From the NCBI GenBank assembly GCA_011634665.1, contig WAEK01000018.1, positions 659,501 through 723,500 on the forward strand: 64,000 nt of DNA. Direction: 5' to 3'. The DNA comes from Mortierella sp. BCC40632 (taxonomy: Eukaryota > Mortierellomycota > Mortierellomycetes > Mortierellales > Mortierellaceae). Position 1 is the stretch's first letter. Each line of letters starts with the position of its first letter. Positions 42,801 to 55,859 of this stretch are shown one piece after another. A program made the translations under genes and the position numbers. The notes under the pieces are model-generated. The model made no database searches. It was not told the DNA's origin and was given only the letters and a program-made list of their open reading frames with translations.

Positions 42801-45800
42801 GTTCTCTCCCGTCGTTCTCAGGCACTCTCGCACAAGTACATCCAAGTGTGGGTTAATCATGTTCACTATGGGACCAAGGCTTCCATAATGCGATGATCGA
42901 TGTGCAGTCCTGGAAGGAGGGAAAGAATATGTCCTTTGACGAGATTTCGGATAACTTGTATTCGCCTCTGCTCCCGACCTATGATATGTTGCCGATGACT
43001 GGACACTTTGTAGCTTATAGTCCGGCAAAGGCTTTTGCCCCCTCTGGCTGAGCGAAGTCGGATGAGCTTCGTCGAATGAGCTTTTCCTGTTGGCATTGCC
43101 TGCACTCTCGATTGACAATAGCAGCTGCAACGGGAATAGCCTCTGTGAAGCAATCACCTCTGTAAAGATGAGAGGGACGAAACTGCTTGTCATCTTACGG
43201 TTTTTGTAGTGATAGTCCAGATACTGGCCATTAAAGTGAGGCTCACAGGCTAGGGAGGACTCGAACGCATCATTCGAAAGTTCGTTGGAATGGTATTGAT
43301 CATGGAGAGTTTGGCTGATAGATGCCAGATGGCCAAAGTACTGCTGGAGGTGATTGTTTGGTACTGTAGTCCCTGTTGGAAATGAGGTCGACGGTAGCGA
43401 ATAGCCCTGTCCAGATTTTAGGGCCTGATCGAGAATGCCATAGATATGCTCTAGTTTCTTGATGTTGAGTTGGGGCGTAGGTCCAGATTGAATAAACGAC
43501 TCCATAGTCCTGTCTAGCCGGTCGATGGATTGCTTGATATTGCTGACACAAGGCACGACAGTCTTGGCATCCTCTGAGGTCAGGCTCAAAACAGTATTCA
43601 GAGAGCTCTGAAGATCGAAGGATACTATAGCAATCTCTTGCATTTCTTCAGATATCATATCCAGCCTGATTAACAGAGGGACCCATGAATGAGCGATTTC
43701 GTCTCGTAGATCTAGAGGTACATGTTTCCAAGTCTCCTGTAGTCGAACGACACCTGGGGAACAAACACCCATTGCAATTGCAACAAATCCCGCCATATCC
43801 CCAAGAGTACGGGAGGCCCTTGCAGTCTGAATCCAGTGGATCAACAGTTTTGGCCGGCGTGAGGTGCTTTGGACCGATTGCGTGGCGATTAGGACATGGT
43901 GAGTAATAAGGACGGTCAGGAAATGAGGCGAATACATTGAAAAGACAATAGAGCTCTGTAAATGTTGTCTGATCCCCGCTGTAGGATATTGCCGAATAAA
44001 GAACGCGGGGTTTTTGAGCAAGTTTTCAAACCCTCCAGCGTTCTCCATCTGGTGTTGGTGGAAAAAGAGAATCTGTTGTGAAAAATATGTAGGGTCCATC
44101 TTTAGGAATAGCGCCGGCGTCAGTCCTGTGATCAAAACATTGGTGAGGTCCACCTTGGAGAAAATTGCATCGCTATTAGACTCCTTTAGCTCCGTCCCAG
44201 AACGATGCAGAGGTGATGACCCGACTGATAGTTGTGTTGACATAATGGTCTCAATCCTGTCTAGTAAGGTTGACGCCAAAGACGATCCAAGGCCATCGCG
44301 TAGTGTTTCGTTCATAAATTCTTTCAGCTCGCTCAGTAAAGTGGGGTCCTCAGCTGTAGGGTGAAGTCGCCCAATAATCTCCTGAACCAAAGACTCCACT
44401 CGAGACACCATTCCTGCATTATCATCACGCTCCTGCTGCAACAGAACGCATCGCTTAATCTCATCTAGAACCTGAGATCCCGTGGTGAAAAGACGGTAAG
44501 TTGCAGCAAAGACTTTGATAAGGTACAAATCTGATCCTGCTACGTTTCCATAAACAATCTCATGGATGAGTCCATTGACAGATGCTCCGACAAGGGTCTC
44601 CTTTCCTTGAGACTCGTCCAGTCCCACGGTGAGCTCAGGGTGCAATGAGGTTTTGTTGAATGCTCGGGCTCTGTCCATCTTTTGAGGGTTCAACACAAAG
44701 GCATTCGTGTCAGAGAAGGAGCGTGGTGAGACAGGTGGCTGGAGAGAGAGTGTCGAAAAATTGGTGTGAGCAGAAAGGGGAGAGAGCGTATCCTTAGTAG
44801 AGAAGCTCTCAACAGAACCTATTTTGCAAAGAAGAATGAGGAATGACGGTGACAAGATCAGAAAAGGTATTCATCTTTAGTCTACGCGCAAGGTATACAC
44901 CCTGGATTAGTATCAAACACATACCTCGCCCTTTCAAGCCTCTTTTTGTGTTTGCTTGGTAAACCTCCTTGGTTCGATTAAACTTGGAGTACCATTGATG
45001 GCGGACCTCTTGGGAGGGTGGCAAGAAAAGCAGCCGGTGTGTGTACTCTTTCGCGTCAATTATGGATGTAACAACCAACTCTAATGTAGATGTTGTCTGA
45101 TGAGAGTGTGCTACAATCGATCCTGTGGTGTAAATGGAGGACATGTCCGACTCTTTAGGCCCCCGTCCAACTGTCAGAAATGAGCCCGATGGGGCAGAAA
45201 GCGGGGCTGCAAACGGATAAAAGGTAGTTGAGGCTGAGGGCACTGGAGAGGCTAGGTCAAGGGCTTCGACTTGTGATAGTGGATAAGTTGCCTCATGTTT
45301 CCACTTGGTAAAGTAACCGCGCTGCTTCTCTGTTGGTCGGTCAAAGCTCGAGCGTGGTTTTGGCTCGCCCTCACTCCCTCGGGAATCCCCGGACTTCTGG
45401 CTGATCCCAGAGAATGATGGCTGACGTTTCTCTTGGGTGCTTTCCTCAGCATCTCGTCTCTCGTGTTGACTAGAGTTAAATTTGATTGCCTCCTTGACTT
45501 TGGCGGCGGTGCTCCTAATCCATTTACGTTTGCAGATGATGACACAATCCTCGAAAAGCAACAGTGCAACATGTTTCTTAAACTGCATTGTCTGTCGGTC
45601 AATTTCCGTAAAGCACTCTCCATACACATAACGAGCGACAGGCGGCGCAAATGCAGGTGATCCCTGGCTAAGAGGCTTTGCATTTCCCTCAAAAAGCAGC
45701 GTCCTTGTCGACGATTCGAATTTGAAGGCAGACAAGACCATTCCACATTCGCTGGCGATAGAAAGCCTTGGAGAGACGACGCTGCCAGAAGAAGAGTACT

Positions 45801-46806
45801 GAGCATGGTGACGATTAGGGTGTCCGCTGGAGTACGTGCTGGGTGAGAGGAAGCCATGGCGTTGGTGGTCCTTTGGATCCTGGAATGATGGTTGTTCGTC
45901 CGCGGGGTGTGGTTTGTAGAAATACAGTTTGGATCCCTTCAAAAGAACTTTGTACACTCTCCAACCATGTCCCGACTCGCCTGCATGCATATCAACTTTT
46001 TTGTTCAGGTACCCTTCCAGATAGACTAAGCTCCCTGTGCTGAGGTGCTTCTGTGCAAAAGACTGAGAGTTGATGAGCGCGCGCTGAAACCGATGGCTGG
46101 GATCAGGCTGTCTTGAGGATTGGGTCACGGCTGAAGAGTCTAGTTCTGAAGTTGGGGAAGATGGGTCTGGCAAAGGAGAGGCCCCAGAATCGGGGTGGTT
46201 ACTGGAGGGTTGAATTATCTCTGACTGAGGATGTCGCTTCCCAGCTAGTGACCGTGTAAAGAACCGGGTCGAGCGTGACTCGTTGGGCGAGGTGGCCGTG
46301 CTATGTGCAGGATCCCGAGAGCGGGCATAGTAGTCGTTTGAGCTTGAATAGCTGATGTCGCTTGGAGAGGAGAAATGATATGAGATGTCTGTACCCGGTC
46401 CGACGGCTGATGTTTTTGCAGCTCCTGCCATTTCTGAAGCCGCTGCTCGTCCCGGATGCCCCTTGGAGGATGATTCAAGGGAGGAGGAGGCCTTTGAGGC
46501 GTCGCCCTTTCTGGACTGCAGCAGCTCTCTGGCAGAGGCCGTAATGGATGTGGACGCCTCCGCGACGGAGCCAAAGAGGCGAGCTCTCAAGTACGAGAAG
46601 GCCGATAGGCCGCTTCCAGAAGAGGGTGTTGGTGAGGGACCGCTGGCACCGCTGCTGCTACCAACAACAGACATGGGTCGTGGAAGACCATCGTGGGAGA
46701 TGCTCTTGCGTGGGGCAGGCTCCAGGTTGACCACAGGCGCGGTGCGAATGTTGGAAAGGGAGGGCGAGATCTTGGTGGACGGATCCCTTTTTGCATGGTT
46801 GCTCAT
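38336..46806 (-). CDS. BEM2: Bem2-like multidomain RhoGAP (PH, RasGEF-type modules, RhoGAP)
   Basis: Very large regulator (2,594 residues) predicted to stimulate GTP hydrolysis by a Rho-type GTPase in polarity and wall growth, as Bem2 does. Exons on the minus strand: 46806-44925, 44818-39929, 39788-39702, 39529-39452, 39334-39197, 39045-38336; phases agree. The N-terminal 250 residues are Ser/Pro-rich. A PH-type domain follows (about 255-600, with insertions; LVYLEGYLNKKVDMHAG, KGSKLYFYKP). Two RasGEF-type modules come next: one with VNGLIHEIVYG and LTPALFLKMDP, a second with LIQVVIMGLDGQIGRYTYE, SFFATYRSFCSPTRLLDLLF and ALVSPECRAYSRVWLEMAL. Then a coiled coil, a second PH-like segment (RRDFVFKIMTEEGGQSLLQA) and, from about 2257, the RhoGAP domain (VPLIVEKCIT, GLEEVGIYRVPG, VVAGALKQFLRELPEAV, NLAIVFGPTLLRP). 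The likely arginine finger is in YRVPG. The tail is acidic. The start is ATG 46806. Confidence 0.88.
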
Positions 46807-47900
46807 GGCCAAGGATTAGCCTTTTATGCTCTGGACACAGACGCACGCGGGGCTGCGAGATGGGGTGAGTGGTGGGAGCGCGCAAATGAAACTTAAATGG
46901 AAGAAACATTGGGATCATGGGCGATGGGCGCGTTACCTCCAGGTGGCACTTTGATCACTATGCGTACTCGTCCAACACGGCAGGGCCCACTCTGCGGCGA
47001 GTAGGCAGGGGAGGGGGAGAAGCGTGTGCCGGGACAAAGGGGCTCGGAAGTAAGTTGAAGAGAAAGTATGGGCGTTTGTTAATGCGGTAAAAAATGGGGT
47101 AAGATGGAGAGAAAGAGGAAGGAGGAGGAATGGAAATGAATGGAGCCGTCAGATGTGATGGATGCGACGGATGCTAAGGGATGCGCGGATGCCGAAGCCG
47201 ACAGATTGATGGAGCAGACTGGTCCATGTGATGCCCAGGCAAGCACACAGAACAAGCAGACAGACAGACAAGGCAGGCACGGGAGGTCCAGCAGGCCGCC
47301 CTTCTGGCCAGACAAGAAAGGGGCAGGCTGCAACCTGTCCTTATCGCAGTCCACCAACTTGGGCACATGACTTTCGTCTACGAAGACCAGGAGCTTATAT
47401 CAATGCGCTTTGTTGGCTCAGGGTGGGACTGATCGCAAGGTTTTCAGAGGGAGTAGCGAGAGATAGAGAGCCTCAGGACCCTGTTGCTCCTTGCCCTGGT
47501 GCTCCCCCCCCCCCATGTTCCCAAGGAGCGGGCTTCTTGATTAAGAAGCATGACAGAAGAGGAGCAAGGTTAGGTCATCCTTGACCACTCACTCCAGAGT
47601 CATCCGAGTCATAACAGTGTTTGGAGAAAGCAAAGAGGCACGCATCATATGTGAGGCATCCCTGCCCCAGAGACTGCCCACGGACATGGATCGATATTCG
47701 GTCACACCCACTGGAGAAAAGGCATATGAATTTTTGAGTTTTTTTTATATGGTCCAGCCACTGGCGGATCTCCCTTTTTTTTTTTTCCTCTCTTCATTCC
47801 ATTTGTTTCTTCCTCAACAATCTTTAGCCCAATCCTCCACCATCACCTCTTTTGCCCGTCTCTCCATCCCTCCTCCACCCCCTACTACACGCCACATCCC
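46807..47900. other. Divergent intergenic region BEM2/PFK-2 gene
   Basis: About 1.1 kb upstream of both genes. It contains GA-rich DNA, GATGC/GATGG-type imperfect repeats near 47147-47195 and a C run near 47506-47514. Short frames are not convincing. Upstream coding exons of the PFK-2 gene cannot be excluded. Confidence 0.5.
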
Positions 47901-50602
47901 ATGTTCCCCGGCCAGCTCTACAAGACCGAATCGGGTCGCTTGTTTCATGCAGGCGCCAATGCCATCATCCTCGTAGGGTAAAGTGATTCGCACTGCTCCC
48001 TGTCTCCGTTGCCACCACCTCAGGATCGCTTTTGGACATCGCGCGAACACACCTGTTGACAGGTCTTTCGTGATCCTTGGTCGAGGTTACGACTAACCAC
48101 CTCTCTCGTGACCTCTGGTACAGGTTGCCTGCACGCGGCAAAACCGCAATCTCTAGATCGCTCTCGCGCTACCTTCGTTGGTTGGGAGTACAGACCAAGG
48201 TCTTTAGCGTGGGTAACTACCGCCGACAGATCATTGGTGTTGAAGTCACCAATGACTTTTTCAGTCCTGGTAAGAAGAACAGACCCAGCAGAGATGAGGT
48301 TTTTTTTTAGGATACTGATTTAGATGGTGATGTATGTGGATGTGAAAGTAATTTTAATGCGACCTTGTCTCGGCAAGGAGAAGATGTAATTCTCAACCAC
48401 TAACCCCTAATTTATTATTAACCGGGCTTATCTTATCTTCACCACTTTCTCTGCCACTGTCTGTCGTCTCTGCTGTCTCGTCCTCCACTCGTGCCTTCGC
48501 GTGCAACCTTAAACTGCTGTCGCATCAACTCAAAATCGGATGTATCCATGTCATGTGTCATCTCTGGACTGCTGGGCGTTTCCATGGTCGACATTCCTGT
48601 TTCTGCAACCCGGGGACCAAAACCCATAATGTCTTTCGCATTGGTGCCCACGTGTGCTCTGGATGTGGCTATGTCACCAACTTGTTTTTTTATTTTTTGC
48701 TCAATACCAATTTGCCGAACATGGGATCTATTTTTTGCTTTTTTTTGTTCAAATCATCTAAAGCCAACAAGACAACAGCTGACCTCCGACTCAAGATTGC
48801 CAACGCCTGTCTTGACGATATGGTTCAATGGTTTGCAGAGGGCGGTCAAGTTGGAATTCTAGATGGTAGCAACACAACGGAGGAACGACGACAAGAGCTT
48901 GTCAAACGATTCAAAGAATGCAATGTCCACGCCATGTTTATCGAGACTATCTGCGACAATCCTGACATCATTGATGCCAACATCCGTAGTGTCAAAGTGT
49001 CGTCGCCTGATGTAAGTCAATGCGAGTCTTGTATTAGGCACCAGCACCCAAACCGCCCGCTTGTCATTTTTGGAACAGTCAAGCTTCGCCTTATCTTTTT
49101 TAACACATGCCTCCGGTTTAAAACATTAGTACGTAGGGTGGGACAAACAGGATGCTGTGGACGACTTCAAGCGCCGCATCGAAAACCATGTGCCTTTCTA
49201 CACCACCATCACAGATCTCAGCCTTACCTTTGTCAAAGTCATCAATGCAGGCGAGAGGATTATTGTTAACAAAGCTCAGGGCTTTCTGCAGAGCAAAATC
49301 GTATACTACCTTACAAACCTTCATATCTCTCCAAGAACTATTTACTTTGCACGGGTGAGTACATATTATTATTGAGGTCCTATGCCGATTTTTATTTCCT
49401 CACAGTTGACAAAATCGACTGGCTGATCGGCACTAGAAGTAGCGTAATGATGTTGGCTGATATGAAATATTTGCCTTTTCTTAGAATGGTGTCTCCCTAA
49501 ATGAGCAGTCCTACAAAGCCGATGCGCCACTGGCCCCCGCGGGACATCGTTATGCAGAGAACCTAAAGAATTTCGTGCTTACAATCCGGGAGAATAGTGC
49601 AACATCTTCGCCCTCATCGACATCCCCTCAGTCAGAGACTCAACGACAACTTACAGTATGGACTTCTCCAAGGAAACGAAGCTTCCAGACTGCAGCTCAC
49701 TTTTTGGATCACGAAGAAATCATTGTTCGACAGCGAAGTGTCCTTGCAGACAGGAATCCAGGAGTGTGTGATCAGATGACTCCTCAAGAGATCGAAGAGA
49801 AATATCCTGATGAATGCTTGAGAGCCAAGGTCGACCCCTATCGCCATCGATTCCCACGTGCAGAGGTACAGACGGGTGCTTACGAACACTGATAGGGTGG
49901 TACAGGATTGGAATGCATGGTCCAAAAAATCAGATATTTACCTGATCTAACATCTCTTTACCATCCAAAAAAAAATAGTCCTATTATGACCTCGCCAATC
50001 GATTGGAGAAAGTCATCCTAGAACTCGAGAGAGAGAAGAATGATGTCCTAATTGTTGCACATGAGAGTGTAATCCGGTGTCTGTATGGCTATCTCAATGG
50101 CTTGCCTGAGGCTGTAAGTGGATACTCATTATCTTGTGTACTCCTGAAAGATGATCTAATTTAGCATAGAGGACTTACAATCTTATTTATTCTTGTTGTG
50201 TAGGATATTCCAAGTCTTGAGATCCCTGAAGGCGTCTTGCTTGAGGTTGTGCCAACAGCATACAACACAGAAGAGAGACGATACAAGATACCAGACTCAG
50301 TTGCAAGCATAAATTGGCAACAACAGTCAGCAAATCTAATGGCGTTGGCAGGAAACTTTCCCGCGTCACCAATGCATATGGACCATTACCTTCCCGATAA
50401 CATTGGTAGGAGTATGCATGAAGGTAGCACGATCTCCTCTTCTACTGCATCCTCCCCAACTTCCACGCCCTCGATCTCGGGTGGCCTTTCAGCAGCAACC
50501 TCCCCATTGTCAGCAGGGCGACCGCAGTTGCAGATACATTTGCCACAACAGTCTACATCAGAAGAGATTGTCCAAGGACCAGAGCTCAACTTTAACAATT
50601 GA
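47901..50602 (+). CDS. 6-phosphofructo-2-kinase / fructose-2,6-bisphosphatase family, phosphatase site altered
   Basis: Family member that makes fructose 2,6-bisphosphate, the activator of glycolytic phosphofructokinase. Exons: 47901-47977, 48124-48269, 48764-49011, 49130-49354, 49485-49865, 49979-50113, 50204-50602; phases agree, 536 residues. The kinase half is intact at its signatures: P-loop GLPARGKT (26-33), RYLRWLGVQTKVFSVGNYRR, AEGGQVGILDGSNTTEERR, ETICDNPDIIDANI, and KVINAGERIIVNKAQGFLQS. The phosphatase half is recognisable (VWTSPRKRSFQTA, EEIEEKYPDECLRA, ESYYDLANRLEKVI), but the RHG motif with the phosphohistidine reads R-N-G (residues 232-234). The catalytic Glu position appears to be Asp321. 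The second His (His387, VAHESVIRCL) remains. The enzyme is therefore probably kinase-only, like yeast Pfk26/Pfk27, which also lack this histidine. The C-terminus is Ser/Pro-rich and AAATAAAAA follows the stop. Confidence 0.9.
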
Positions 50603-52705
50603 TTGCAGGAGAAGGACGTTATAAAATAAAAATTCTTAAGGCACCCAAGCACGCCTGGTCTCATGAAAGCCGTATTTGCAGGCTCTTGCAAGGGTCTCAG
50701 GAACCGCTTGCTCGCCATGACCTTCCTTTCCCCTCTCCTTGGAATGCCTTTCGGCCCCTTCAAGCACTCTGATCTGTTTTGTCACTAGCTAAGGCGCCCA
50801 TAACGGCCTCGGGTATCCTCTTAGCTGTACACAATAGCGCCCATTCTCCAAACAACGGATGTACTTTGGAACGAGAAGATTTGTAGTTTCTACGGAGAGA
50901 TATTGAATGGGGATGAGATAAAAAGCTAGCCTGCTTCAACATTTTCACCCCAGGGGTCAAGGGATAGGGTACTTGAGATCACTCTCTGGCAGACATAGAC
51001 AAACACCGGGGGAGAAACCTCTCACGACGCAGAACAGTCAGTAACACGACAAATGCTGGGATGCTCAAGGACCAACATGAAACACAGAATAAAGGGGGAG
51101 GGAAAATCTTAATATACTGTCAGTTAGTTGTACGACCATGCTCGGGAACTTCGGAGGGAAAGGAGATGCAAACTCATATTCGCACTCTTCAGACAAACAC
51201 AAATGTATCCATCCCGTCCACTGGATCAGACTCAGATGGACGCAGGATTGGTCTGTCGGTCTAATTCCTTGCTGGGAGAAACTAACCATAATGCAAAAAA
51301 TTGAGGGAGCTAGTGCACAGCGTCGCCGCAGGGAACAAACTGCCACAACCCCTGGCTCTGTTAGACAGGGACAGGTATGTCCATGAACGAATCCTGCATC
51401 CCCCTTGTATTCTCCCAGAGTTCAGTACAGTACACAACTCTCTCCCTTTGCTGACCCTCCTTACTGCTGTCGTTTCCCTTGGGACGGGGATGTACATTCA
51501 GGACGATTACTACCAAGATCTCATCTATATACCAATTGATGACTCTCGATCATTGCAACTTTTAGAAAAGGTAGAGGAGGGGTTAGGTTAACCACACTAG
51601 TTGGCCCACAAAGAAAAGTTGAGGTACACACAGTAGGAGCACTGTAAGCTGGCAACCATGACCGCATGAGTCTATGCCAATGCTGTGGGAGACAGTGCAA
51701 CGCGTGTGCAATGCAATGCACAAGCGCTTTTCGCATCCTTTACCCACGCTCACGCTCACTCCTTTAGCTCTCATTCTTTTCCTTTCACCCCTTCCTTCCC
51801 ACACGATAGACCCTTTGCCTGGCCCTTGGTCAGTGCAGTGCTCTCTTCAAATCCCACCTGCAGTCCGTGCTCACTCAAACTCTGCGACTCTCATTTTTCT
51901 CTTTTACTGCCATCTGATGCTCCAGCCAACTCACACGTTGGCACTCATGATCATAAACTCCATGTCCAGAGCACTCATACTCTCCGACACACCCGGTGCC
52001 AGCCATGACTTCTCCGTAATTCTGGTTGTTAAAAATACTTGACTGTGACCAAGCAGGTCCCCCTCACCGCCAAATCCGAATCATAGCAATATATCTGCAA
52101 GAGAGAGAGAGAGAGAGCTACCAGTCACAAACAGCAAAATGCATTACCATGTAATTTTACAAGGATCAACGCATCCACACAGTCGTCTTCCTTCTTTTCT
52201 TTCTCTCTCTCTCCTTTTCTCGTTTTCGCCCTCTGCTGCAACATCCTCTGCGACATTTTTTTTTTCTCACTACACCTACCACCTTAGTTCTCCATCGGCC
52301 ACACCCACTGCCCTTTTTTCCCTATCTCCCTGTCTCTTCCGTCAAGCAACGCTCTTGCCGTTGTTTTTTTTAGGCTGCCCTTCGACAAAACACCACCCTC
52401 TTTCATCCAAGACAGGGGGTCTTTTTCTGTTTACTTTTCAACTTCCTTCATCCTCTTCCTTTTCCTTCCTCTTCCACTTCCACTTCCTCTTCCACTTTCA
52501 CTTCCGTATCCACTTCCTCCTCCTCTTCCTTTTCCCTCTCTCCCTTCTCCCCTCTTCTTCCTTTCACGCCATACTGTACACTTGTCATCCTGCTTCTCGT
52601 CTTTTTCAACAACTGCCCTCTCAGCTCTCAGGACCCTGACGCCTGCACTGTGCTACCATCGGCCCAGCATCACCGCTAACACCAACATTAGCACCTAATT
52701 CTACA
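50603..52705. other. Intergenic region with CT-rich leader
   Basis: About 2.1 kb with no supported gene. A 96-codon + frame at 51301-51591 ends in plausible sequence (DDYYQDLIYIPIDDSRSL) but has no recognised family. GA repeat at 52101-52117; very CT-rich DNA from 52180 to 52630, including TTCCTCTTCCACTTCC-type imperfect repeats (52450-52530), probably the leader of the next gene. Confidence 0.45.
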
Positions 52706-55681
52706 ATGGCACAATCATATACGGCGCAGGTTGTCACCCTGACCCGGCAACGGTCGTCCTCAGAACGATTCACTCGACCACAATCCCCTCACCTGAGCAC
52801 TGGATCTGTCCTGGGCCGCCAACGATCCATCTCTGTAAGTGGTCTTTCGTAAGCCAAAAGATTTCTTTACAAAGATTGACCATAGAGAGAATTCCGACCG
52901 ACAGTTCTGACCTAACCTTATTCACAACCCAATATTCCGTTCCATGATTGCAATATAATACAAAAAATATTTGTTTAGGGCAACACACAAGAACAACAAA
53001 ACCATCAGCTATCACAACAAACATTAGTAGATCCCGATTACGACCACGATTACGAGCTTGAGAAGCCAAAAAAGTCAGATGCACATCCATTCTCGATTCC
53101 ATCTCGGAAAATATCGAGCAACAACCTCGTCAAGGCTTTTCGCAGCGTTGGATTGGGTCGCAAAACTTCGGAGAGTAACTTAAATGGTCATAATAATAAG
53201 AGTGAAGAGGATGCCACGGGTATCTATGAACAAAACCCAAAGGTCTATCTGTATCAGCAACAGGTACAACAGCAAGAACAGCGTCTGCAGCAGACCCATC
53301 TTACTCAGGGGCGGGCACGAAATGGTCGACCCCAGGGCAAAGACACCATCCCTGACGAATGGGCGTTGAACAACATGCTCCTGTCCTCTGGTACACCAGC
53401 ACACGACTACTATGATGACTCTGTCCGTTCTTTTGGAGGCACTGTCAGGCGGAATGCGTCCTTTCCAGACCTCAAGGCTTCTCTTTCAGAGTGCCAGCGA
53501 GGGGTAATAACAACCACAGTAACAGACCGGGAGCACTCTCCGATCCTCCTAGCTGTCCCTGCACAAACTCCAACACGTAGTCGTAGTCGCCCAAGAATCC
53601 AGCCTCATCACTACATTACAACATCTACCAACTCTACTGTTTCTCCGTCCCCTGTTCTTGCCAGCTGTTCAACCAGCGGTACGAGTTCCATTGTTGAGCG
53701 CTTCGACCGCCTCCTCGACTCAACTGATGACCCAATGTTCAGTGAAGACAATGGGCTATCAGGGCATCTCCAAAAGAGCCGAGAATATGCCTCTTTGTCT
53801 ACTCCACCGCCCACACGAAAAAAGTCTCTGCGGAGACAGCGATCTCACCAGGGCATTCTCAAGGACTTGGTTTCGACGCATCCATCGCTCTTTTCAGAAG
53901 AGTCATTACTAAACTACACCGAGGGGGCAGCAGCGGCTACTCAAATTTTGAGCCCCGAAGATATTAACAGTGGTCTCAATAACAAGGAATTGCCTCCAAC
54001 ACCACCTGGGCCACCACCGCCCTTCCAATTCTCGAACAGGAGTCGCCGGACAACTGCAGAAGGAATGGTGGACCATCATAGATGGCTCCAGAAAGCATCC
54101 CCTGCCGTTTCTAGTTTTGCATTGGATAAGAATAAGAATGTGGGCGTTCTTCCACAAGATGCACTCAAGGAAATGGATCCAAAGGAGGTTCAGAAGACCA
54201 TCCGAGAGTCGGTCGTGGCGAGCCGAATCTACAAAGTCATGACTCCGGAGCAGGTGGCCGGTTTGAAAAAGGTAAATAGTCCTTCACATTGAATTGGGCG
54301 AAGCATGAAAATTAGGTTGAGCTCTTCTTTCTTTCCTTCGCTCTCATTCCCTCTCATTCCTTTTCTCTTCACCGCCTTTACCCCTTCTCCCCTCCTCTCC
54401 ACTAATCGGGGCTGAGACGTGATTTCTCTTTCTTATTTGTAGGAACAAGAAGAGCTCCAACACTTTGTTGAGGCGCTCAATGTGTCTTTGCATATCGAGA
54501 GTCGAATGCGAGACGCCTCACACGCCTTGATCCGTCTGCATGAGAGCACTTCCAATATTGATGCCGTAAAGGCTGCCACTTGCCAACTCCAATCGACTAT
54601 GCGAAAAATGGACAAGATTGTTCAAAAGACTCAACAGGCGATGTGGCAACTCCTCGCCATTCAAAAACTGCTCCTTCAGCACGAAGGCGCTGTCCTCAAT
54701 GCGGGGATGAGACGTCTTGATAGCGAGAATAGGGAATTGGCAAGGGCAGTAATGCAGCTTGACATTGCTCGAGATCAAGAGAAGGAAGAAAAGATTCGGT
54801 GGAGAAAGGAGCATACGCGTCTCAAAGTCCAGAGCATCCTCTTCACGGGAAATCCTCTTACCGACGAGTTTACGGTGCAGAAATCGACCATCTCGGCGAT
54901 CCGGGAACAACCACAGGAGGAACTCCAGGAGAAACTAACCTCGATGGAAAAGTATGTTAAGGAGTTGAATGATGAGGTGTTGCAAAAAGATGAACAGATT
55001 GCCCAATTGAAGAAGCAGCTCATGGCCGTTGAAACCTGGACCGATGACTTCCAAACAACGGTTCAAATCCATTCTGTGTCCAAGACCGAACAGACTTCTC
55101 AGTCTGTTGAATTAATTGACCGACTGAAGGGGTTGCAGTCGTCAGTCGAGGATGAATTCAAGTGTATGGAGAGAACGGCTCAAGAGCTGACCTCTAGACT
55201 GGAAGAGCAAGAAAAAGAAGAATCGCTTCGACAACAGCTCTCGAATCTCGACTTCTCCCACAAACGAACCGTCTCCATGTCCAGCCAAGAGGATGGAAGT
55301 TTGTCAACCCCTCCACGACCCCTTAGCCAAGAACAATTGCAGGAAAAGCGGAGAAGACGCACCTGGAGAGTGCGACCAGGCATGACTTTGGGATCACACG
55401 AGTCCAAGGAACTGCACATGGTGCTGAAGGAAAGTTTGCTTGAACTGGACCGGAGAATTCAGATGGATGAGTCTATAAGAGCCTCTTCCACTCGGCCAAC
55501 ATCATCCTCAACCACTTTGACCGAGTGTTCTGGAGATGTGTCTGAGCGGTCTGACTATGGTAGTCAATCAGGCAGTATCAGACATCGCCGGACGCTCTCC
55601 TCAAGTCAACAGAGTAGAAGTAGCACTGGGTCAAACTCTAGTCTACATGAACATGAAGAGCTAGACGAATCAGATCATTAA
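52706..55681 (+). CDS. Uds1 (up-regulated during septation) domain protein
   Basis: Coiled-coil protein of 886 residues, expected to act in septation or the cell cortex by analogy with the Uds1 domain family; the molecular role is unknown. Exons: 52706-52834, 52979-54271, 54443-55681; phases agree. The N-terminal half is disordered, basic and rich in Ser/Pro/Gln (RQRSSSERFTRPQSP, a Gln-rich patch, PPTPPGPPPPFQF). The Uds1 region starts near residue 455 with ASRIYKVMTPEQVAGLKK and continues across the second intron as EQEELQHFVEALNVSLHIES. Coiled coils follow (LDSENRELARAVMQLDIA; ELNDEVLQKDEQIAQLKKQL). A basic RRTWRVRPGM patch and a Ser-rich tail close the protein. It lies only 178 bp upstream of the kinase gene on the same strand. 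Confidence 0.8.
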
Positions 55682-55859
55682 TAGACATATCTTCCTTGCC
55701 CTTCCTTTTGGGAAAGGGAGTGGAGCTTTTGAAAGAGTTCTCTTTGGTGGAGATTGAATTATAAGTGGTGGCAACTCAAAGCCACATTTGCGATGCACTT
55801 TGTCAGTCGAAATGCATAGTTAACCATGCACCTCATCTCGTCTTGCCATCGATTCAGTG

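Noticed and set aside
51301..51591. 96-codon frame as a gene
   Set aside because: No family, no introns or neighbours supporting it, and only the last 30 residues look protein-like; mentioned only in the intergenic entry.
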